From Platanthera guangdongensis (Eukaryota; Streptophyta; Magnoliopsida; Asparagales; Orchidaceae), in the NCBI GenBank assembly GCA_039583875.1, contig CM077158.1:123501900-123565899 (forward strand): a stretch of 64,000 nucleotides of DNA. Reading direction: 5' to 3'. This document shows, piece by piece, positions 58,492 through 64,000 of this stretch (position 1 is the first letter of the stretch; the number at the start of each line of letters is the position of its first letter). The notes under the pieces were generated by a model, which was not told the DNA's origin, ran no database searches, and saw only the letters and a program-made list of their open reading frames with translations. A program made the translations under genes and the position numbers.

Positions 58492-59040
58492 TCAGTTGCT
58501 GAACTTGGCAAACAAGGCTTGCTCTTTTACTTTCTTCAGTACCAAGGTCATATGTTCGATATACTCCTCGTCGGTCTTTGAGTAGACCAGGATGTCATCG
58601 ATGAAGATGATGACGAAGATGTCTAAATAGGGCTCAAACACCTTGATCATCAGACTCATGAAAGCAGAAGGGGCATTTGTGTGCTCAAATGGCATTATGG
58701 TGAACTCGTACAGTCCGTATCTTGAGCTAAAAGACATTTTCTGGATGTCCTCCTCTTGTATCCTCAATTGATAATACCCCGAGCACAAATCCAACTTGGA
58801 AAACCAATGCGCTCCTACCAATTGATAGAACAGCTCGTCGATCCGGGGTAGCGGATAAGTGTTCCACACCTTCAGTCGATTGAGCTCCCGATAGTCTATT
58901 CATAATCACAAGGTTCCATCCTTCAACTTGACGAACAGAACAGGGGCTCCCCAAGGTGACGAGTTGGGGTGCACAAACCCTGACTCCACCAGTTCTTGCA
59001 ACTAAACTCTAAACTCTACAAGTTCCTTTGGGCCATCCGG
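58492..59040 (-). pseudogene. pol: E5 reverse transcriptase palm and fingers
   Basis: 58869-58492 is open, with [42 protein letters not shown] and [15 protein letters not shown] (catalytic box). In the conserved MPFG.TNAPA motif the Gly is replaced by Glu and the Leu by His. The fingers ([15 protein letters not shown]) lie in 58870-59000, in shifted frames with stops. Confidence 0.85.
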
Positions 59041-59079
59041 TAAGGGGTCCTGGAGACGAGCTTCGCACCCGGGACTAGC

Positions 59080-59290
59080 TTAATTTGAAAATGTACCTTG
59101 GAAGATGACATCTGTGTCCCCATGCCTTAAGTAAATTCGCTTCTCTGCGCAGTCAATTCCCGCAAAGTGCCAATCCAACCATGCCATGCCTAGGATGAGA
59201 TCGAATTCTGGCATTCTCAAAACTGTGGCAGGGGTATCAAAGGCCTTTCCCCCAATGAATATCTCTAACTCGCACTTAGCGGTTGCGGTC
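59080..59290 (-). pseudogene. pol: E5 protease, C-terminal part, cut by E3
   Basis: AKCELEIFIGGKAFDTPATV and FDLILGMAWLDWHFAGIDC mark the retropepsin flap and core of Ty3 elements. The frame meets E3 at 59290. The DTG active site would lie beyond E3. The last five bases, CGGTC, are the candidate E3 TSD. Confidence 0.8.
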
Positions 59291-61582
59291 TGTAACGCCC
59301 CGAAACTCAAAGGAGCGAAGGGGGACGTTTTGGGCCAGTTTGGGTTCTGGCTGCAGGCACACGGCCTAGGACACGGGCATGTCCCAGGGCGTGTCAAGCC
59401 TGTGTCAACGTTGAGACGGGAAGTCGACACTTTGGTCTCGACATTGTGTCGAGACTGGGCACACGGCCTGCGACACGGGCGTGTCGCAGGGCGTGTCGAC
59501 CCGTGTCGACACTTAGCCGCGAAGTCGACACTCTACGTTCGACGAAGTGTCGAGACATGGCACACGGCCTGCGACACGGGCGTATCGCAGGGCGTGTCAA
59601 CCCGTGTCGACACTCGTCCTGGGAATTCGACACTTTGGTCTCGACATTGTGTCGAGACAAGGCACACGGCCTAGGACACGGGCGTGTCCAAGGCCGTGTC
59701 AATAGGTCGACGATCTTCGCTCGACGAAGTGTTGAGTGTCGAGACGGTGTACACGGCCTGGGGTCCAGGCGTGTTGAGGTGACACGGGTAAGGAGACGGG
59801 CATGTCCTAGAACCCGTGTAGTGCTCGGGCTGATTTCGGGGAAAAATGATGGGGGTACACGGCCGGCCACACGGCCGTGTCAGGTGGAACACGGGCGTGT
59901 CAGCTCGAACACGGGCGTGTTCAATACCCGTGTGTTGTTCCAAGTGATTCGATTTTGACGGCGAATGAGGCATGCGGCCATGGACACGAGCGTGTGCCAG
60001 GCCATGTTTGGTCCAGATTGGGCATTTTAGTCCCGAATCAAAGCCGTTCGTTTCCTTATTTTGAGATCCAACGGCTGGGGGTTGTTCCTGAAGGGATATA
60101 CCCGGGATTGGACTTAGAAACCCTCACTTTTCTTAAGTTTTCATCTTCCTAAAACCTTAGAGAGAGAGGAGAGCCAAGGAAGGAAGAAGGAGCTAGATCC
60201 GGCCATTGGAGGAGCTTCGAAGCTCCGAATCGCGAGCCGACTCCGGATCCGCGGTGGCAAAGCTAGTGCGGTGCTTTTCATCCGTTTACTTTTCAATGGT
60301 ACCAAAGAGGAACGCTAGGGTAACGATCCTCATCGTGAGCATGAGTAGCTCTCTTTCTTTGCATAGGAAGCCAGCTCTCGCGAGTTTGCGGAGAGTTGGA
60401 GGCGTTCCTTCGGGTAGATATGTGAAGTCTCCATTGTTTAGAGTCCGTAAGCGAGAACGGACATATGCATGATGTGTGAAGCCTACCCGGACATGTTGGT
60501 CTGGATCGGTGATGTTGCATTGCATAAATGCCGGAGAAGACTCCGTGCTATGGATTGTTTTTCGGGTTTTCTACGCGGTAGATTGCAGCAGGGAGCCTTG
60601 GGGACTAACCCAAAGGTGCACCCGGAAAACTGGGCGGATACGAGATCTTGCCAACTTGGTGGCCTGAGAGCCAGCTTGAACATAATCAGGTTATGTGAAA
60701 TGTGATGGAAATGAGACTCGGGAGAAGTTTGACCTGCGCATATGGTTTAAATTACCGTTGCGGGCGCATATGGTTTAAATTACCGTTACGTTGTGAGCAC
60801 GGGTTAGATGGAACCGTACCCGTTCTTTGTCGTTCGGATTAGAGCCGTTGGCATAGATGAGAGTCTTCGGCGGTCTATGGTTTTAATTACCGTAACCCAT
60901 GCCGGGAAGACAAACTGCTCATTGTTTGGTCGTCCAAAGGGGATGGCGGTGAGTCGGCAGACTTAGACTGCGTTCACCGAGAATGTGCCCTGAGTGCACG
61001 GGGTGTGTGGCCGTTGAGCCTCCGCTTGTGATGAAATGATTTTATATATTGCTCGCTTATGCTAATGAAATACAGGGAAGGAGCATCGTCGCCCCGAGTT
61101 GGGGGCGGGATCGTTATAATTTGGTCAGCATTGCTGACCGTTGCCTTGTTTTGCCACTGTGCGGTGGTTTGTTGCTTGCATGTGCAGCTGGACCAAGCGG
61201 TCAATAGCGGGATAAAGCCCGAATGCGAAGCCGGCCCTCGAAGGCCTAATTGGAAGTGTTTACTGCTTTATTCACGTGTGACGGGCCTGCATGCCGTGGT
61301 TTTTAAAACATGTAATTTGAAGTGAAACATTTTGTAAGGCCTTAAGGCTTATTTTGGGTATTTTGTATAACATTCCTATTTTGTATTAGTGGACATTCAT
61401 GCTTTAATGCTGGGTTCTTTGTTACAACTTTTTAAACTGCTTCCGCTAGAATGCTCTGTGTAGGACGTTGAGATTGGTTGGATGGTTTCCATAAGTAACC
61501 ACCCGGTCTGTCTGTAGTATATGGCGTCGGGCCCCGGCCGGACCTACTGCTATATGCTATGCGACGGATAGGGGGTGTTACA
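59291..61582 (+). repeat. E3 5' LTR (2292 bp)
   Basis: TGTAACGCCCCG at the start and GGGGGTGTTACA at the end. U3 has four 102-bp palindromic units. A 28-bp direct repeat containing TATGGTTTAAATTACCG occurs at 60736-60764 and 60765-60792, with a related third copy near 60877. No gene; open frames at 59186-59958 are array artefacts. Confidence 0.92.
59345..59990. repeat. E3 palindrome array with four 102-bp tandem units
   Basis: Units start at 59358, 59460, 59561 and 59663. Each begins CACACGGCCT..GACACGGGCGTGTC (the gypsy motif) and continues with GTGTCGACAC, GTTCGACGAAGTGTCGAG or TCTCGACATTGTGTCGAGA (motifs of the copia LTRs C1/E4, C2 and E6). The array continues with ACACGGCCGTGT forms to about 59990. 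Confidence 0.9.
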
Positions 61583-61584
61583 AT

Positions 61585-61595
61585 TAGGTATCAGA
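61585..61595 (+). other. E3 primer binding site (tRNA-iMet, one mismatch)
   Basis: TAGGTATCAGA follows the LTR end by two bases; the iMet complement would read TTGGTATCAGA here. E1 has the canonical form. Confidence 0.8.
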
Positions 61596-61734
61596 CTACT
61601 GGTTTTGGTCGGGCTTAAACTGAATTCGTGGGCGAATTCTTTTTAAGGGGTGGTGAGCACATTGTGTGCGTCATCGTTATAATGGTAAAAGAACCCATGA
61701 ATGTCCACATAGGAATGAAAATACTCGTGTTTGC

Positions 61735-61770
61735 GGAACCTGCGTGTTCCTATAATTGCTGTTTGCAATT
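61735..61770 (+). promoter_or_regulatory. E3 leader twin stem-loops
   Basis: GGAAC-n6-GTTCC (61735-61750) and AATTGC-n5-GCAATT (61754-61770), colinear with the E1 leader stems, with loop bases differing. Confidence 0.5.
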
Positions 61771-61807
61771 TTATTCGGTCGCTTAACGGTGTTTTGTACC
61801 ACTATAG

Positions 61808-62948
61808 GTGACCAGAAGTGGTGTCGGGCCGTCAGAACGTCGAGTTTCTGAGGCTGGTAGTGCACCGGAAGTTGCTCCCGCAACACCTCTATCGGCTGAG
61901 AACATATGATTGGTGGCTGAAGCGGTGTTGGCCGTGATAAATGCGCAGCCTGCAAGGCAAACGCAGCAGCCCGCTCCTGCGATGGAGCAAGAACCTCTTC
62001 AAGAGGCTGAGCCGAGGAGAGTGGAGCAAGTGCTGTGGAACCGATGGTGCCAAGGAGGGCAACTGAGAGGCAGCTTAAGCATGTAATGAGTTTTAACCAT
62101 CCGTTATTCTCGGGGTTGGGAACCCCATCTCAGGCTGAAGATTGGCTCTCCAGGGTGAAGAGAGTCATGACAGCGACGGAGACGGAGGAGTGGCAAATGA
62201 TCACCATCGCTACGTTCCTTCTGAACGGTGAAGCGAGGATGTGGTGGGAAGGTTTGGAGCTGCACTTACTGAGAGGTAGGCAACTTGGTGATGTCTCGAT
62301 AGAGGAGTTCTCGAGATTGTTCTTGGCTAGATACCTTCCTTCGACGCAGAAGATAGCGTTGGAGAATGAATTCCTGAAGTTGGTTCAGGGTGAGAAGAGC
62401 GTGGATGAATCTCCATGAGTTCACCCGTTTGAGTCGATATGCTAGCTCCACTATTGTGGATGAGGAGCGCAAGACTAATCGCTTCTATGAAGGGTTGAGA
62501 GATGAGTTGAGGTTGCTACTCTCGGGGCCGATGACACAGGGTTTCTTAACCTTGGTCAATACTTCCCGGTCCTTGGAGAAGGACATGAAGAATGTGCAGG
62601 CAAAGAAAAGCTTGGGCGAGAAGAAATCTGGGTTCAAAGTGCCGACTACTTCAAAGTCTGGCTATCAAAGATTCTTTAAGAAGCATAGGACTTCGGGTCC
62701 AGCTCCTTCTGGTGCTTCTGGGGCGACTACGAGTCGGACTCCGGGCGCGTGTTTTACTTGTGGCAAGACAGGGCATTTTGCCCGTGATTGTTGGAGCGGA
62801 CATCCTAAGTCCGAGAGAAGGCTGGGAGCTACTTATGAAGAGAAGGGAAAGGCAGCGGAGTCGACCGCATCCCATTATGCTCCGACCCAACCAAGGGTCT
62901 ATAATCTTGGCCAACAGGAGGCCATCAAACAGGCCGATGTGGTGACTG
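61808..62948 (+). pseudogene. gag: E3 gag
   Basis: The frame begins at GTG 61808, right after CTATAG, as in E1; no ATG is in frame nearby. It contains a TGA (..SAENI stop), shifts frame near 62030, and carries the capsid core (LFSGLGTPSQAEDWLSRVKR, MWWEGLELHLL, LFLARYLPSTQK). It shifts back near 62409, where about two bases are missing in SVDE-LHEF. It then runs through RFYEGLRDELRLLL and one knuckle CFTCGKTGHFARDC to the intron-like donor. Gag would assemble particles; two frameshifts and a stop inactivate it here. Confidence 0.88.
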
Positions 62949-63024
62949 GTACGATTTAATTTATAGCAAGTCAATTTCTATAAATACTTGTTATGCACAT
63001 GTTACCTTACCACTGCTTGTTTAG
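62949..63024 (+). other. Intron-like segment between gag and protease in E3 (76 nt)
   Basis: Begins GTACGATTT and ends CTTGTTTAG. AT-rich, with a CTTAC branchpoint-like motif about 18 nt before the AG. Removing it joins GTG ACT G to GA TTT GTA, giving [19 protein letters not shown] in one frame from gag into protease. Unspliced, gag stops at TAA three codons in. The E1 counterpart is 79 nt with a GTAAGG donor. Confidence 0.55.
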
Positions 63025-64000
63025 GATTTGTATTGTTTTGTGAAAATCTGGCACGAGCACTCTTCGATACGGGAGCTTCACACTCCTTCTTGTCCGAAGG
63101 ATTTATATCACGCATCGGAGTCCCTTCTTCGATGGCGAAGAATAAGTTGGATGTGTTGTTGCCCAATGGGTGTTCGATGCGAGCGGATAGGATCTGCGAT
63201 GTTAAGATTCGTATTGGGAATCAGGAGTTCGATCTGCAGGCGTCTTTACTTCCGTTAGTGGAGTTCGACGTCATATTTGGCATGGACTGGCTCTCGGGGC
63301 AGCAGTCCCATATAGATTGTGGTAGCAAGGAAGTAAAGCTGGGAGAAAGTCGTGAAATGACTTTTACGGGCTTAAAGGGGTCGAGCAGGACGTTGATGTC
63401 TGCTCTTCAGGTGGTGAAGGAGGTTCGTGCCAGTGCAGAACTGTTCTTTACACTAGTGGAGGTTGCAAAGCCGAATCCCGCGTTGGATTGTATTTCAGTG
63501 GTATCGGAATACCCTGATGTGTTCCCCGCGGATCTTCCTGGAGCCCCGCCTCAGCGGGAGATAGATTTTACGATCGAGCTAGTGCCAGGTGCAAAGCCTG
63601 TGTCACGATCTCCTTATCGGCTAGTGCCTAAGGAAATGGCGGAGCTAAACGTTCAACTGCAAGAGTTGTTGGAGCAAGGGTATGTGCGCCCGAGTTCTTC
63701 GCCTTGGAGCGCACCGGTCCTCTTTGTTAAGAAGAAGGACGGAAGCTTGAGGCTATGTATTGATTATCGGGAGCTAAACAAGCTGACGGAGAAGAACAAG
63801 TACCCGATCCCCCGGATTGATGATCTCTTTGATCAGTTAGTCGGGTCGACGGTGTACTCGAAGTTGGATCTCAAGGCTGGGTACTATCAGCTGCGAATTA
63901 GGGAGAGTGATATCCCGAAGACGGCGTTTAGTACGAGATACGGGCATTATGAGTTTACGGTCATGCCGTTTGGGCTGACTAATGCGCCGTCAGTGTTCAT
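63025..64000 (+). CDS. pol: E3 pol: protease and reverse transcriptase, partial
   Basis: Open without a stop to the window edge (about 325 codons). The protease has the intact active site [10 protein letters not shown] and [10 protein letters not shown]. The linker [18 protein letters not shown] leads to the RT fingers ([42 protein letters not shown]) and palm ([35 protein letters not shown]). The sequence ends before the FIDD box. Close to E1 RT in sequence. The start depends on splicing from gag or on a frame that opens near 62968. RNase H and integrase presumably follow outside the window. Confidence 0.9.

Larger units (their letters stand above)
46084..59290 (-). mobile_element. E5: Ty3/gypsy element, 3' LTR plus pol, interrupted by B and cut by E3
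   Basis: Minus strand. The 3' LTR is 46084-46662 plus 53357-56158. The interior 56159-59290 reads IN, RH, RT and protease, in order of rising coordinate. E3 inserted in the protease at 59290/59291, so gag and the 5' LTR lie beyond the window. The left flank is ATAAC. The LTR shares the CACGGG..CGTGTC array with E1 and E3. Confidence 0.88.
59291..64000 (+). mobile_element. E3: Ty3/gypsy element related to E1, 3' part beyond window
   Basis: Plus strand: 5' LTR, PBS, leader, frameshifted gag, intron-like segment, and an open protease-RT frame running off the window edge. LTR segments (GGAGAAGACTCCGTGCT, TCTACGCGGTAGATTGCAGC), leader stem-loops and pol are homologous to E1. The pol portion seen is undamaged, so it is closer to an autonomous copy than E1, apart from gag lesions. 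Confidence 0.92.

Overview
The window looks like intergenic heterochromatin of a flowering plant (a repeat-rich nuclear genome; species not identifiable from sequence alone). I see no host gene, tRNA or rRNA. Almost every base belongs to LTR retrotransposons nested inside one another. The evidence is LTR pairs, tRNA-iMet and tRNA-Asp primer binding sites, polypurine tracts, 5-bp target-site duplications (TSDs) and broken gag/pol reading frames of Ty3/gypsy and Ty1/copia type.

Left part. E1 (1-7712, minus) is a Ty3/gypsy element with long LTRs differing at only 8 of 1081 aligned bases, yet its gag-pol is heavily damaged. It abuts C1 (plus), a SIRE-like Ty1/copia element whose 5' LTR, primer site and gag begin at about 7.8-9.8 kb. 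A 338-bp insertion carrying three GC-rich hairpins sits at the C1 LTR/primer-site junction. The C1 gag is interrupted at 9815-29738 by a nest: C2, a copia solo LTR (TSD AAGAT), contains element A (10319-16489, TSD ATCCT) and G4, a gypsy solo LTR (TSD AGAGT). G4 in turn contains S1 (18896-27420, TSD GTACC). Conceptually removing the nest puts the two C1 gag halves back in one frame.

Right part. E6 (about 31.9-39.8 kb, plus) is a decayed copia element. It is followed by the 3' half of E4 (39779-46083, minus, copia with a third ORF). E4 is cut by E5 (46084-59290, minus, gypsy). E5 carries B (46663-53351, same family as A) in its LTR and E3 (59291 to the window end, plus, gypsy, related to E1) in its protease.

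Three themes go beyond ordinary TE annotation. (1) Nearly every LTR family here carries a dense array of short palindromes just upstream of a TATA-like box. The motifs are mostly family-specific (ACACGGCCGTGT; GTGTCGACAC; AATCACTAGTGATT; ACTCGAGT; TTGAGTG..CACTCAA; GCGCACGACCA.TGGTCGTGCGC; CTCGACA..TGTCGAG), but some are shared between gypsy and copia elements. In E4 the LTR motif recurs with a TATA box directly upstream of the third ORF, suggesting a second, coordinated promoter. (2) Two element types lack pol: S1 keeps a gag remnant and a nearly intact 768-codon third ORF, and the A/B family encodes an orphan 442-aa protein with two CCHC knuckles. (3) E1 and E3 share a 76-79 nt intron-like segment between gag and protease; removing it restores the frame in E3.

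All dates, family assignments and functions are by-eye inferences; no database search was possible.
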